Below, piece after piece: positions 1 to 8,932 of a stretch of DNA of 64,000 nt (positions are counted from its first letter, which is position 1; each line of letters opens with the position of its first letter). The stretch is taken from contig JAJEAD010000076.1 in NCBI GenBank assembly GCA_022824305.1, forward strand, positions 248,001 to 312,000, given 5' to 3'. A program made the translations under genes and the position numbers. The notes under the pieces are model-generated. The model was not told where the DNA came from, did no database searches, and was given only the letters and a program-made list of their open reading frames with translations. This DNA is from Gammaproteobacteria bacterium. Lineage in GTDB: Bacteria; Pseudomonadota; Gammaproteobacteria; HK1.

Positions 1-2165
1 TTTTCGAGGAGCTGATCGAGCGCACCGGTCCGGAACACCTGTGGTCAGGACCGGCCTTCTTTGAGGCCCGCTGCCTCGAGCAGCGGGAACGGCATCGTCG
101 ATTCGACGACACCGCGTCAAACCTCGAGCCCAACGTCAAGGACGGCCCGGGCGGGTTGAGGGACATTCACACCGTGGACTGGATCGCGAAACGTCACTTC
201 GGCACGGGAACGCTGCGGGGGACGACGGGTGACACCTACCTCACCAGGTCGGAACGCCGTTTTCTCCGCCAGGGCCGCCACTTCCTGTGGGAGGTCAGAT
301 TCCGGTTGCACCTGCTCGCGGGGAGGGCGGAAGACCGGTTGCTCTTCGACCACCAGAAGCGCCTCGCCACCCTATTCGGATACCGCGACGACGATCTGAA
401 TCTCGGCGTCGAGAAGTTCATGAAACGCTACTACCGGTGCGTCACGGAGCTGTCGCGCCTCAACGAAATGCTGCTCGCGCTGTTCCGCGAAACGATCCTC
501 CCGCCACCCGGGCCGCACGAAACGAGACCGATCAACGCCCGTTTCCAGACCATCGACCGGCTGCTGGAGTTCGCGGATTCCGGCGTTCCCGCCCGCCATC
601 CCGTCGCGCTGCTCGAGCTCTTCCTGGTTCTGCAGCAGCGACCCGAAGTGAAGGGCGTACGCGCATCCACCATTCGGCTGGTGCGCGATCATCGACACCT
701 CATCGACGGCGCGTTCCGGTCCGACCCGCAGGCCTGCGCGACCTTCCTGGAGATCCTGCGCCAGCCGCGCCATGTCGCCCGCGAATTGCGCCGCATGCAT
801 CGATACGGACTGCTGGCGGCGTACCTGCCCGAGTTCGGCGTCGTGGCCGGGCGGATGCAGTACGACCTCTTCCACGCGTACACCGTGGACGAGCACAGTC
901 TCTTCGTGGTCTCCCGCCTGCGTTCCTTCGCGGTCGCGGAGAGGCGGGACGAGTTCCCCCTCTGCTCGGCTCTGTTCGAGGAGCTGCCGAATCCGGAGCT
1001 GCTGTACATTGCCGGCCTCTTTCACGACATCGGCAAGGGGCAGAAAGGCGATCATTCCGAGGTCGGAGCGCGTTGCGCTCGCTCCTTTTGCCGCCGGCAT
1101 GGACTCGACACCTACGACTCGCACCTTGTCGAGTGGCTGGTCCGGCATCACCTGCTGATGTCGCATACCGCCCAGAGGCGGGACACCTCGGATCCGGCCG
1201 TCGTCGAGGAGTTCGCGAGGAGCGTGGGCGATCGCGTGCACCTCGACTGCCTGTATCTCCTCACCGTCGCGGACATCAGCGCCACCAACCCCAGCCTGTG
1301 GAACGACTGGAAGGATGCGCTGCTGCGCGACCTCTACTTCGCCGCCCGACGCGCACTGCGACGCGGCCTGGAAGATCCCCCGGACCGGCGCGTGCTGATC
1401 GCCCGGGCACAAGGCCGGGCAATGGAGCTGCTCCGCCTCGAGGACGGCGGGGACCGGAAGGCGTTCTCCCTTTGGCGCTCCCTCGGGGAGGACTACTTCC
1501 TCCGCTACACTCCGGAGGAGGTCTGCTGGCATACGCGCGCGATCCTCGAGGCCGCGGCGGACGAGGCGCCCCTCGTCCTGATTCGCCAGGGGCGAGGGGG
1601 CACCGAGATCTTCGCTTACGCCGCGGACCGCAAGCACCTCTTTGCCGCGAGCACGTCCGCTCTCGACCGCCGGGGGCTGACCATCCTCGACGCCCGCATA
1701 CTCACCGCGGACAACGCGATGACGCTCAATACCTACGTGGTGTCCGAACGCAGCGGAGAAGCGCTCCGAGGCCGGGCGCGATTCGAGGAGGTGAGAGTGG
1801 CGCTGCTGAGCGCGGTGCGCGAGCCTCGTTCCCCGGGGGCGCAGGTCCCGCGGCGGGTCGGGCGCGGGCGGCTGCGCCACTTCGATATCCCCTCCGAAGT
1901 GAGCTTCCACCCCGACGACGGCAAGGGGCGAAGTCTCGTGGAGGTGGTTACGGCGGACCGACCGGGTCTGCTCGCCCGCATCGGAGTCGCCTTCGCCGAC
2001 TGCGGCGTACGCCTGCAGAACGCCAAGATTGCGACGTACGGCGAGCGTGCGGAGGATATCTTCTTCATCACCGATCGCAGGAACCGTCCGCTCGGCCCCG
2101 AAGCCAAGGAACGGGTCCGCCGGCGCATCGGCGCGGCCATCGCCTTCCCTTCGGACCCGGAGTGA
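1..2165 (+). CDS. glnD: [Protein-PII] uridylyltransferase/uridylyl-removing enzyme GlnD, 5' partial
   Basis: Bifunctional sensor that uridylylates PII under nitrogen limitation and deuridylylates it when glutamine is abundant. The frame is open from base 3, so about 720 C-terminal residues are visible; most of the nucleotidyltransferase domain (full length is usually near 900 residues) lies before the window. The partial NT-domain motif NLEPNVKDGPGGLRDIH starts near base 120. An HD phosphohydrolase domain follows with FHDIGKGQKGDHSEVG (around 1020-1070). The C-terminus carries ACT-type glutamine-sensing domains, the last with the segment VVTADRPGLLARIGVAFADCG. The gene ends 26 bases from the convergent moaD. 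Nothing looks broken. Confidence 0.95.
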   Translation, partial: FEELIERTGPEHLWSGPAFFEARCLEQRERHRRFDDTASNLEPNVKDGPGGLRDIHTVDWIAKRHFGTGTLRGTTGDTYLTRSERRFLRQGRHFLWEVRFRLHLLAGRAEDRLLFDHQKRLATLFGYRDDDLNLGVEKFMKRYYRCVTELSRLNEMLLALFRETILPPPGPHETRPINARFQTIDRLLEFADSGVPARHPVALLELFLVLQQRPEVKGVRASTIRLVRDHRHLIDGAFRSDPQACATFLEILRQPRHVARELRRMHRYGLLAAYLPEFGVVAGRMQYDLFHAYTVDEHSLFVVSRLRSFAVAERRDEFPLCSALFEELPNPELLYIAGLFHDIGKGQKGDHSEVGARCARSFCRRHGLDTYDSHLVEWLVRHHLLMSHTAQRRDTSDPAVVEEFARSVGDRVHLDCLYLLTVADISATNPSLWNDWKDALLRDLYFAARRALRRGLEDPPDRRVLIARAQGRAMELLRLEDGGDRKAFSLWRSLGEDYFLRYTPEEVCWHTRAILEAAADEAPLVLIRQGRGGTEIFAYAADRKHLFAASTSALDRRGLTILDARILTADNAMTLNTYVVSERSGEALRGRARFEEVRVALLSAVREPRSPGAQVPRRVGRGRLRHFDIPSEVSFHPDDGKGRSLVEVVTADRPGLLARIGVAFADCGVRLQNAKIATYGERAEDIFFITDRRNRPLGPEAKERVRRRIGAAIAFPSDPE

Positions 2166-2190
2166 CGGGCCTCCGGGGACGGCGCGACGC

Positions 2191-2421
2191 TCAGCCGCCG
2201 GTTACCGGCGGGAAGAAGGCGACTTCGTCGCCGTCGCCTACCGGATGCCCTCCGTCCACGTAGTTCAGGTTGACCGCGGCGAGCACGTTGCCGGGCAGGG
2301 GACGGCCCGCCGAGATCCGATCCCACACGTCGGCCACCGTCATTCCCGCCTCGGCCTCGACGCGCGCATCGGGTCGACCGAGCTCCTCCCTGAGGCTCGC
2401 AAAGAAGCGTACCGTCACCAT
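2191..2421 (-). CDS. moaD: Molybdopterin synthase sulfur carrier subunit MoaD
   Basis: Small ubiquitin-like carrier whose C-terminal glycine is thiocarboxylated and donates sulfur to cyclic pyranopterin monophosphate, in complex with MoaE. The protein is 76 residues from the chosen ATG (MVTVRFFASL) and ends in TGG, the required di-glycine tail. A GTG six codons upstream would give 82 residues, but MVTVRFF matches the usual family start. It is convergent with glnD and divergent from moaC, sharing about 126 bases of upstream DNA with it. moaE is not in the window. A second, different MoaD-like gene lies beside the AOR at 16.8 kb. Confidence 0.85.
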   Translation of the reverse strand: MVTVRFFASLREELGRPDARVEAEAGMTVADVWDRISAGRPLPGNVLAAVNLNYVDGGHPVGDGDEVAFFPPVTGG

Positions 2422-2547
2422 TCGGGAAACACCGCCCACGCCATGTCCGGGATGGATGATGATACCAGCGCCTCCCTGGCGACAGCTTGATCTTGCCCGG
2501 CGGCGGGATCGATCATCGACCCGGACTCCCCGATCCGCGGCCCGTCA

Positions 2548-3030
2548 ATGAGTGCAGAAGAGCTCACCCACTTCAATCCGCAGGGCGACGTGCGCATGGT
2601 CGACGTGGGGCAGAAGTCGCCGACCCGGCGCCGGGCGGTGGCGGAGGGACGCATAGAGATGCGGGACGAGACGCTCGCACGCATCGTCTCGGGGACCCAC
2701 GACAAGGGCGACGTGCTCGCCGTCGCGCGCGTGGCGGGCATCATGGGAGCCAAGCGGACCGCCGACCTCGTCCCACTCTGCCATCCGCTGCCCCTCACCC
2801 GCATCGACCTCGAGCTGCGGCCCTCGGATACCCCACCCGCGGTGCGCTGTACGGCCCGGGTCGAGACGCTTTCCCGTACCGGAGTGGAGATGGAAGCGCT
2901 CACGGCAGTGCAGGTCGCGCTGCTCACCGTGTACGACATGTGCAAGGCGGTGGACCGGGCGATGAGCATCGAAGGGGTGCGCCTGCTGGAGAAGTCGGGG
3001 GGCCGCTCGGGTCGTTGGCAACGCTCCTGA
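2548..3030 (+). CDS. moaC: Cyclic pyranopterin monophosphate synthase MoaC
   Basis: Catalyses the second step of molybdenum cofactor synthesis, turning the MoaA product (3',8-cyclo-GTP) into cyclic pyranopterin monophosphate. The 160-residue length is normal. Family motifs are plain: [18 protein letters not shown] near the N-terminus, [11 protein letters not shown] in the middle, and [20 protein letters not shown] with the following CKAVDRAM near the C-terminus. It starts at an ATG with only a weak Shine-Dalgarno and is divergent from moaD. Together with the cofactor and maturation genes at 8.5-14.4 kb it marks a strong molybdenum/tungsten cofactor theme in the left third of the window. Confidence 0.95.
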   Translation: MSAEELTHFNPQGDVRMVDVGQKSPTRRRAVAEGRIEMRDETLARIVSGTHDKGDVLAVARVAGIMGAKRTADLVPLCHPLPLTRIDLELRPSDTPPAVRCTARVETLSRTGVEMEALTAVQVALLTVYDMCKAVDRAMSIEGVRLLEKSGGRSGRWQRS

Positions 3031-3150
3031 GGCGAAGGGACCGGACACTTCAGGGCGCCGCGCGCGATCTCGCTTCCCGGCCCGGCGGAACATGGCGGCC
3101 GGCGATCGGTTCCGGGTTAGAATCGCCCGAAGCGAACCTCGGAAACCGCG

Positions 3151-4716
3151 ATGCCGGATCAGTCGACCACTCTCGCCCAGCGCATGGCGAAGCTCCAGGA
3201 CCACCTGGCGCAGGAAAACCCCATCCTGCTCGACGTGGTCAAGAGTTTCCGCGAGCTCGACCGTGTCGCCCATCAGCTCGGGATGATGAGCGGCGACGAA
3301 TCGTTCACCACCCGTGTCCCCTGGTGGCCGATGGTCTCCATCCTCGGCACTTTCTCGTCGGGCAAGTCGACCTTTCTCAACGACTATCTCGGTCACCGGC
3401 TGCAGAAGACCGGCAACCAGGCGGTCGACGACAAGTTCACCGTGCTGTGCTTCAGCAGCGAAGGCGAGAGCCGCACGCTTCCCGGCCGGGCGCTGGACGG
3501 CGATCCGCGCTTCCCCTTCTACCAGATGAGCACCGCGATCGATGAAGTGGCGCCGGGAGAAGGCCCGCGAATCGACGTCTACCTTCAGCTCAAGACCTGC
3601 CCCTCCGAACGGCTGCGGGGCAAGATATTCATCGATTCTCCGGGATTCGATGCGGACGAGCAGCGCAACTCCACCCTTCGCATCACGGACCACATCATGG
3701 ACCTGTCGGACCTGGTCCTGGTCTTCTTCGATGCACGGCACCCCGAGCCGGGAGCGATGCAGGACACGCTCCAGCACCTGGTGGCGGAGACCATCCACCG
3801 CGCGGACTCGAACAAGTTCCTCTACATCCTCAATCAGATCGACAACGCCGCCCGGGAGGACAACCCGGAAGAGGTGTTCGCGGCCTGGCACCGCGCGCTC
3901 GCCCAGAAGGGACTGACGGCGGGGCGTTTCTATCGGCTGTACTCGCCGGAGGCCGCCATCGCCATAGAGGATCCCCAGTTGCGGCAGCGCTTCGAGGAGA
4001 AGCGCAATGAGGACATGGAGGAAATCGACGCGCGCCTGGGGCAGGTGGAGGTCGAGCGCGCCTATCGCATCATCGGAGTGCTGGAGCAGGCGGCGAGATC
4101 GATCGAGGAACGCGTCATGCCCGCCGTGACGCGCGCCAAGACGTCCTGGCGCCGGCGGCTGTGGACGATCGATGCGCTGGCCCTCGGGGGCCTGCTCGTG
4201 GCCTTCCTGGTATGGAGCGTGTCCGGCGGCCACTGGAGCGGCCTCAGCTTTCGGCATTCCTGGTGGCTGACGCTCCGCGCGCATCCTGTCGCGCAGGGCA
4301 TCGGACTCGCGGCCCTTGCCGGCGGAGCCGTCTACCTGCATTTTCTGGTGAGGCGGGTCGCGGCGCGCACCGTACGCGCCGGACTGCGCCGTCGGCGTGA
4401 TCTCGAAGGCGTCCTGCCGTGGGTACAGAACGCCTTCGAGCACAACACCAGAGCCTGGCGCTGGTCTCTGACTCCGCGACCCGCGGGATGGGGGGCCCTT
4501 GCGAGGTCGAGGATCTCCCGGGTGCTCGAGGACGCCGACCGCTATGTACAGGCGCTCAACAGCCGCTTCACCGACCCTTCGGGCAGCAATGCCCCCGGAA
4601 CGGGCAGGCAGCGTCCCGATGCGCCGGCGCCCCCGCTGCCGGCGGACGGCGCGGAAACCCGAGCCGGCGATCAGGTGACTCACGTTATCCCGGAAGCAAG
4701 GGAGGCGACGCGCTGA
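3151..4716 (+). CDS. Dynamin-like membrane GTPase of unknown role
   Basis: A 521-residue protein with a dynamin/EHD-type GTPase domain: P-loop GTFSSGKST (residues 66-74), G3 motif DSPG (162-165) and G4-like NQID (228-231). The GTPase domain is followed by a charged, probably helical stretch (about 270-330), two hydrophobic segments (about 335-358 and 374-396) and a proline/alanine-rich tail. The layout suggests membrane remodelling or tethering, as proposed for bacterial dynamin-like proteins, but the precise role is unknown. The ATG start gives the P-loop a normal N-terminal lead. It is followed in the same direction by pcm-like and tolC, which may hint at an envelope role. Confidence 0.8.
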   Translation: MPDQSTTLAQRMAKLQDHLAQENPILLDVVKSFRELDRVAHQLGMMSGDESFTTRVPWWPMVSILGTFSSGKSTFLNDYLGHRLQKTGNQAVDDKFTVLCFSSEGESRTLPGRALDGDPRFPFYQMSTAIDEVAPGEGPRIDVYLQLKTCPSERLRGKIFIDSPGFDADEQRNSTLRITDHIMDLSDLVLVFFDARHPEPGAMQDTLQHLVAETIHRADSNKFLYILNQIDNAAREDNPEEVFAAWHRALAQKGLTAGRFYRLYSPEAAIAIEDPQLRQRFEEKRNEDMEEIDARLGQVEVERAYRIIGVLEQAARSIEERVMPAVTRAKTSWRRRLWTIDALALGGLLVAFLVWSVSGGHWSGLSFRHSWWLTLRAHPVAQGIGLAALAGGAVYLHFLVRRVAARTVRAGLRRRRDLEGVLPWVQNAFEHNTRAWRWSLTPRPAGWGALARSRISRVLEDADRYVQALNSRFTDPSGSNAPGTGRQRPDAPAPPLPADGAETRAGDQVTHVIPEAREATR

Positions 4717-4785
4717 CGCTTCCTTGCGGACGCTTCTTCCGGGGCCCCGAGCGCTCCGGGCCGACACTTCGAGCCGGATAGCCCG

Positions 4786-5442
4786 ATGGACATCGAGAGA
4801 GCCCGACACAACATGGTCGAGCAGCAGATTCGGCCCTGGGAAGTTCTCGATCCCGAGGTTCTGGGACTCTTCCAGCGTTGTCCGCGCGACGCCTACGTAC
4901 CCGAGGAGTACCGTGCGCTGGCCTACGCGGATACCCGGATTCCACTCGGAGACGGGCAGGCGATGATGTTGCCCCGGGAGGAAGCGCGGCTGCTTCAGGC
5001 CCTTCAGCTCGGGCGACGGGAATCGGTGCTCGAGGTGGGCACCGGGAGCGGCTTCCTTACCGCCCTCCTCGCCGCCTTGTGCCGTCACGTCACCAGCATC
5101 GAGATCTCTCCGGCACGGAGCGAACGAGCGGCAGGGGTACTCGCTGCCCAGGGCGTCCACAATGTCTCCCTCGAGGTCGGAGACGGCCGCCTCGGCTGGC
5201 CGGACGGCGGCGCGACCTACCATGCGATCGCGCTCACCGGGTCGGTGCATGAGCTGGATCCGACACTGCTCACGCAACTCGAAGTGGGCGGGCGCCTGTT
5301 CGCGATCGTCGGAGAGGCGCCGGCAATGGAAGCCCGGCTCGTCACCCGCACTTCGACGGGCCAGTGGGACACGGAGAGCCTGTTCGAGACCGTCGTTTCC
5401 CACCTCGTCGGAGCGGCACCACCGCGGCGTTTCGAGTTCTAG
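4786..5442 (+). CDS. Protein-L-isoaspartate O-methyltransferase family protein (TolC-adjacent type)
   Basis: A 218-residue class I SAM-dependent methyltransferase with the SAM motif VLEVGTGSGFLTALLAAL (about residues 84-101). The N-terminus VEQQIRPWEVLDPEVL and the segment YADTRIPLGDGQAMM match the PCMT subfamily that commonly sits directly before tolC in Proteobacteria. The classical Pcm stretch GQTISQP is replaced by GQAMMLP, so true isoaspartyl repair activity is uncertain. It ends 5 bases before the tolC start, so the two are probably co-transcribed and translationally linked. Confidence 0.85.
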   Translation: MDIERARHNMVEQQIRPWEVLDPEVLGLFQRCPRDAYVPEEYRALAYADTRIPLGDGQAMMLPREEARLLQALQLGRRESVLEVGTGSGFLTALLAALCRHVTSIEISPARSERAAGVLAAQGVHNVSLEVGDGRLGWPDGGATYHAIALTGSVHELDPTLLTQLEVGGRLFAIVGEAPAMEARLVTRTSTGQWDTESLFETVVSHLVGAAPPRRFEF

Positions 5443-5447
5443 CCGCC

Positions 5448-6779
5448 ATGACCACAACAGAGGTACAGGCAGTGCGATCGACCTGGACATCCGGCATCGT
5501 CACTCTCACCGGTCTCCTGGCGGTGCTGCTCGCCGCAGCGCCGATTCCGGGCAGGAGCGCCACCACCAATCTATCGGGCGTCTACGAGCTGGCCCTGACC
5601 CGCGATGCCGGCTTCCTCGCCGCCGCGGCCGCGAACCGGGCCGCGCTCGAGAGGCCCGCCCAGGCCCGGGCCGAACTGCTGCCCGTGATCAATTCCCACC
5701 TGGACCTCAGCGTCGACGACGGGAACGATTACGGCAATGTCATCAGGCTCGAGCTGGACCAGCCCATCTACCGCGGCGCCCTGAGGATCGCGCTGAGCCA
5801 GGCCGACCTCCTCGTCCAGGAGGCGCACCTGCGCTACGCATCGGCGCGCCAGGACCTCATGGTGCGGACCTCCCAGGCCTACTTCGGCGTCCTGCGGGCG
5901 GCGGAAGAGCTGTCCTTCGCCCGGGCCACGGAAGACGCGTTCGGCCAGCAGCTCGAGCAGAGCCGCCAACGATTCGAAGTCGGACTCATCGCGGCGACGG
6001 ACGTCGAGGAGGCGAAGGCCGGCTTCGATCGCGCCCGCGCCGAGGTCATAGCGGCCGGGAACGACCTCGATACCGCGCGGGAGGCGCTTCGCGAAGTGAC
6101 CGGCGAATACCATCACGGCCTCGCCCGCCTCGGCCGGGATCTGCCTCTGGTGGTGCCCGAGCCCGCGGATATCGACCGGTGGACGGAGCTCGGCCTGCGC
6201 CAGAATCTCGACGTCGGTGCGGCGGAGCTGGCTTCCCGCTACGCGAGAGAGGATATCCGCCGGCGGGAGGCGGGACGCCTGCCCACCGTCGACCTCGGAG
6301 CGAAGTACACCCGGAACTCGGGCGCTCGCTTCCACGCCCTGCATTCCGACGGCGGCAGCGGCCTGCTCGAAGTGAAGATCCGGCTTCCCCTCTTCCAGGG
6401 AGGCCGGGTGCTGTCCTCCACCCGCGAGGGACTGCACCTCCACCAGCAGGCCCTCGAAGAGTACGAGGCCGCCAAGCGCAGCGCGCAACGGCAGACCAGA
6501 GAGGCCTTTCTCGGCGTGAAGTCCGGCATTTCACGGGTCGAAGCGCTGTCCCAGGCGGTGCGTTCCGCGACTTCGGCCAAGGAAGCGATCGAGGCGGGAT
6601 TCCAGGTCGGCACACGAACTTCGGTGGACGTGCTCAATGCGGAGCGTGACTTGTTCGGCGCCCGGCGCGACCACGCGGTGGCCCGTTACGACTACATTCT
6701 CAACGTGCTTCGCCTCAAGCGTTCCGCGGGTACACTTTCGGAAGAGGACCTCGCGACGATCAACGCTTGGCTCGAATAG
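5448..6779 (+). CDS. tolC: TolC family outer membrane efflux channel
   Basis: Outer-membrane channel of type I secretion and tripartite efflux systems; the mature trimer spans the outer membrane and periplasm. The ATG at 5448 gives 443 residues with a signal peptide (hydrophobic stretch [15 protein letters not shown], likely cut after GRSA). Typical features are [14 protein letters not shown] after the signal, two repeated coiled-coil halves rich in Ala/Glu/Arg, [10 protein letters not shown] in the first half and LPLFQGGRV at the matching place in the second. The frame stays open upstream to 5364, but that part overlaps the pcm-like gene and is not signal-peptide-like. No partner pump genes are in the window. 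Confidence 0.9.
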   Translation: MTTTEVQAVRSTWTSGIVTLTGLLAVLLAAAPIPGRSATTNLSGVYELALTRDAGFLAAAAANRAALERPAQARAELLPVINSHLDLSVDDGNDYGNVIRLELDQPIYRGALRIALSQADLLVQEAHLRYASARQDLMVRTSQAYFGVLRAAEELSFARATEDAFGQQLEQSRQRFEVGLIAATDVEEAKAGFDRARAEVIAAGNDLDTAREALREVTGEYHHGLARLGRDLPLVVPEPADIDRWTELGLRQNLDVGAAELASRYAREDIRRREAGRLPTVDLGAKYTRNSGARFHALHSDGGSGLLEVKIRLPLFQGGRVLSSTREGLHLHQQALEEYEAAKRSAQRQTREAFLGVKSGISRVEALSQAVRSATSAKEAIEAGFQVGTRTSVDVLNAERDLFGARRDHAVARYDYILNVLRLKRSAGTLSEEDLATINAWLE

Positions 6780-6850
6780 ATCCCCGGCGCAAGGGCGCCA
6801 TGGCCCCTCGCCCCTCACCAGCCCTCGATCGAGCACGTGGCCGCCGGCAC

Positions 6851-6892
6851 GACGGCGGTGCGGGGCGCTTCATCGAGACGCGCCCCGCCGTC
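6851..6892 (+). terminator. GC-rich hairpin downstream of tolC (possible terminator)
   Basis: Perfect 9-bp arms at 6860-6868 and 6880-6888 with an 11-base loop. The outer bases 6851-6854 and 6889-6892 can also pair around a bulge. No U-run follows, so intrinsic termination is uncertain; it may simply be mRNA structure in the 160-base tolC-gpmA gap. Confidence 0.3.
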
Positions 6893-6939
6893 CGGGGACT
6901 CCCCGGCGTCCGGGAGCGCCCCGGAGGAGGCCGCACGCG

Positions 6940-7725
6940 GTGATCGATCTGGTCCTGCTGCGCCACGGCGAAAGCCGGTGGAACCACGAGAATCGCTTTA
7001 CGGGCTGGACCGACGTCGACCTCACCGAGAAAGGCGTGGAGGAGGCGCGCAAGGCCGGCGTGCAGCTCAGGAACGAGGGCTTCAGCTTCGATGTCGCCTA
7101 CACTTCCGTGCTCAAGAGAGCCATTCGCACCCTGTGGCTGGTGCTCGACGAAATGGACCTCATGTGGATACCGGTGCATCGCCGCTGGCGCCTGAACGAA
7201 CGGCACTACGGCGACCTGCAGGGTCTCGACAAGGCCGAGACCGCGGCCCGCTACGGCGAGGAGCAGGTGCTGCGCTGGCGTCGCAGCTTCGATGTCGCGC
7301 CACCTCCGCTTTCCCCGGGCGACTCCCGATTCCCCGGTCGCGAGCGCCGCTATGGCGGCATCGATCCCGCTCTCCTGCCGCACACCGAGAGCCTCGTGGA
7401 CACGATGGCGAGGCTGCTGCCGTGCTGGGAGGAAGACATCCTGCCGGAGCTCTCACGGGGCAGGCGCATACTCGTTGCCGCACACGGAAACTCGTTGCGG
7501 GCGATCGTGGCGCACCTCGAGCAGCTCACTCCCCGGGAGATCCTCGAGCTCAACATTCCGACCGGAGCACCCCTGGTCTACCGTCTCGACGAGTCGCTCG
7601 CGGTGAGGGGCAGCCGCTACCTCGGAGATCCCGCCGAAATCGAGCGGGCCATGCGCTCCGTGGCCCGGCAGGCAAGCCCGGCTTCGTCACACGAAGTCGC
7701 GGACGACGGGGCGCAAGGCCGATGA
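6940..7725 (+). CDS. gpmA: 2,3-bisphosphoglycerate-dependent phosphoglycerate mutase
   Basis: Interconverts 3- and 2-phosphoglycerate in glycolysis and gluconeogenesis through a phosphohistidine. The 261-residue protein begins with the signature [20 protein letters not shown] containing the catalytic histidine, and the second histidine is in [22 protein letters not shown] and the lid segment ERRYGGIDP are also typical. The start is a GTG with a strong Shine-Dalgarno (GGAGGAGG at 6922-6929); the frame stays open far upstream but without family similarity. Its stop overlaps the next start as ATGA. Confidence 0.93.
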   Translation: MIDLVLLRHGESRWNHENRFTGWTDVDLTEKGVEEARKAGVQLRNEGFSFDVAYTSVLKRAIRTLWLVLDEMDLMWIPVHRRWRLNERHYGDLQGLDKAETAARYGEEQVLRWRRSFDVAPPPLSPGDSRFPGRERRYGGIDPALLPHTESLVDTMARLLPCWEEDILPELSRGRRILVAAHGNSLRAIVAHLEQLTPREILELNIPTGAPLVYRLDESLAVRGSRYLGDPAEIERAMRSVARQASPASSHEVADDGAQGR

Positions 7726-8447
7726 TCGCCGAGCGGGTACTCCTCGTCACGATACTGCTTGCGCTGCCCGCCGCCGAGGCGGCCGCGTTCCCGGGCACTT
7801 TCCGCGCGCAGTACAGCCTCCACGCCGGGGACCTCGAGGTAGGCACGACGAGCATCTCGCTGTCGCCGATCGGTGACGGGCGTTTCGAGTACATCACGGT
7901 AAGCCGCACGACGGGCGTCGCGTCGCTGCTCGGGAAGAGGGAGGTGAGGGAACGAAGCATCTGGGAAGCGTCCGATGCGAACATCCGCGCCCTTCGCTAC
8001 GACTACCAACGGACGGGGACCAAGGAACGCCAGGTCAAGGTCGTGTTCGACTGGAGCGCAGGACGTGTGACCAATTTCGTGAACGGAGAGACCTGGCACA
8101 TGGATGTCCCCGATCCCACCTACGACCGGCAAAACCACATCCTCGCGCTGATGCGCGATCTCGCGTCGGGAGCACGTCCCCCGAGGTACCGAATCGCGGA
8201 CGGCGGCAAGCTGAAGACCTACCAGTTCAGGCACCGCGGGCGGGAACGGGTGTCGACTCCGCTGGGGAGCTTCGAAGCGCTGGTGGTGGAACGCACGCAA
8301 CCCGGAGCGACGCGCAGGACCACCTTCTGGTTCGCTCCCGCCTTCGATTTCCTGCCCGTGCAGATCGAGCACCGGGAAGACAAGGGCTCAATCATCGTGC
8401 GCATCCGTGACGTTTCCGGATTCGAAGTGGGCGAGGGAGGAAGCTGA
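7722..8447 (+). CDS. DUF3108 domain periplasmic protein
   Basis: A 241-residue exported protein: the N-terminus [18 protein letters not shown] is a signal peptide. The mature part fits DUF3108, a beta-rich family often found beside phosphoribosylglycinamide or envelope genes in Proteobacteria and of unknown function. Features include [15 protein letters not shown] at the mature N-terminus, [16 protein letters not shown] in the middle and a C-terminal strand pair ending near [12 protein letters not shown]. It overlaps gpmA by four bases (ATGA) and converges on the SufU-like gene 35 bases away. Confidence 0.8.
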   Translation: MIAERVLLVTILLALPAAEAAAFPGTFRAQYSLHAGDLEVGTTSISLSPIGDGRFEYITVSRTTGVASLLGKREVRERSIWEASDANIRALRYDYQRTGTKERQVKVVFDWSAGRVTNFVNGETWHMDVPDPTYDRQNHILALMRDLASGARPPRYRIADGGKLKTYQFRHRGRERVSTPLGSFEALVVERTQPGATRRTTFWFAPAFDFLPVQIEHREDKGSIIVRIRDVSGFEVGEGGS

Positions 8448-8482
8448 GTCCTTCGCGTCCCCGCCCCTCGAAGCGCCACGTC

Positions 8483-8932
8483 TCAGCGATCTCCGGCTTC
8501 GCTACTCCGGGACTCGGCATCGGTGAGCGCGGCGGCGAGGGCGTCGAAGGCCAGCGTCACGCATTCGTGCCGGCTGCGGAAGTGCTGCGCGGGAGCGAAC
8601 ATGGTGAGCGCCTCCCAGGGCGGGTCGAAGCGATCGCATCCGCCTTCGAGCATCGCCGCGACGCTGTCGCGCACTTCCGCGAGGTCACGCGCGCTCGTCC
8701 CCAGGCCCGCCCGGCCGATGACCGATGCCGCCGCCTCGCAGAGCAGGCAACCGCGTACCCGATGCGCAAGTGCCGACACTCTCGTACCCGACACTCGCAC
8801 GTCGAAGTCGATCCGGTCTCCGCAGAGCGGATTGTCGACCCGGGCTCGACCGTGGGGTGACGCGAGCTCACCCGCGCCGACCGCGGCGGCGGCGGTGTCG
8901 AGGATGGTCCGATGGTAGAGATCCTGACTCAT
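8483..8932 (-). CDS. SufU/IscU-type iron-sulfur scaffold-like protein
   Basis: A 149-residue protein of the IscU/NifU N-terminal fold. C37-G-D39, C62 and C124 lie at the same spacings (25 and 62 residues) as the zinc/cluster ligands of Bacillus SufU; C65 is an extra cysteine. The start chosen is the ATG that overlaps the upstream stop as ATGA; a GTG five codons earlier is possible. It is the last gene of the leftward xdhC-N / xdhC-C / MoeA-MobA line. It may therefore supply sulfur or Fe-S clusters to a molybdenum hydroxylase rather than act in general Suf assembly. No SufS or SufB is nearby. Confidence 0.75.
   Translation of the reverse strand: MSQDLYHRTILDTAAAAVGAGELASPHGRARVDNPLCGDRIDFDVRVSGTRVSALAHRVRGCLLCEAAASVIGRAGLGTSARDLAEVRDSVAAMLEGGCDRFDPPWEALTMFAPAQHFRSRHECVTLAFDALAAALTDAESRSSEAGDR

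Noticed and set aside
2545..5490. A 981-codon open frame on the minus strand across moaC, the GTPase gene and the pcm-like gene
   Set aside because: It is antisense to three well-supported genes and has no recognisable domains; long shadow frames are expected in high-GC DNA.
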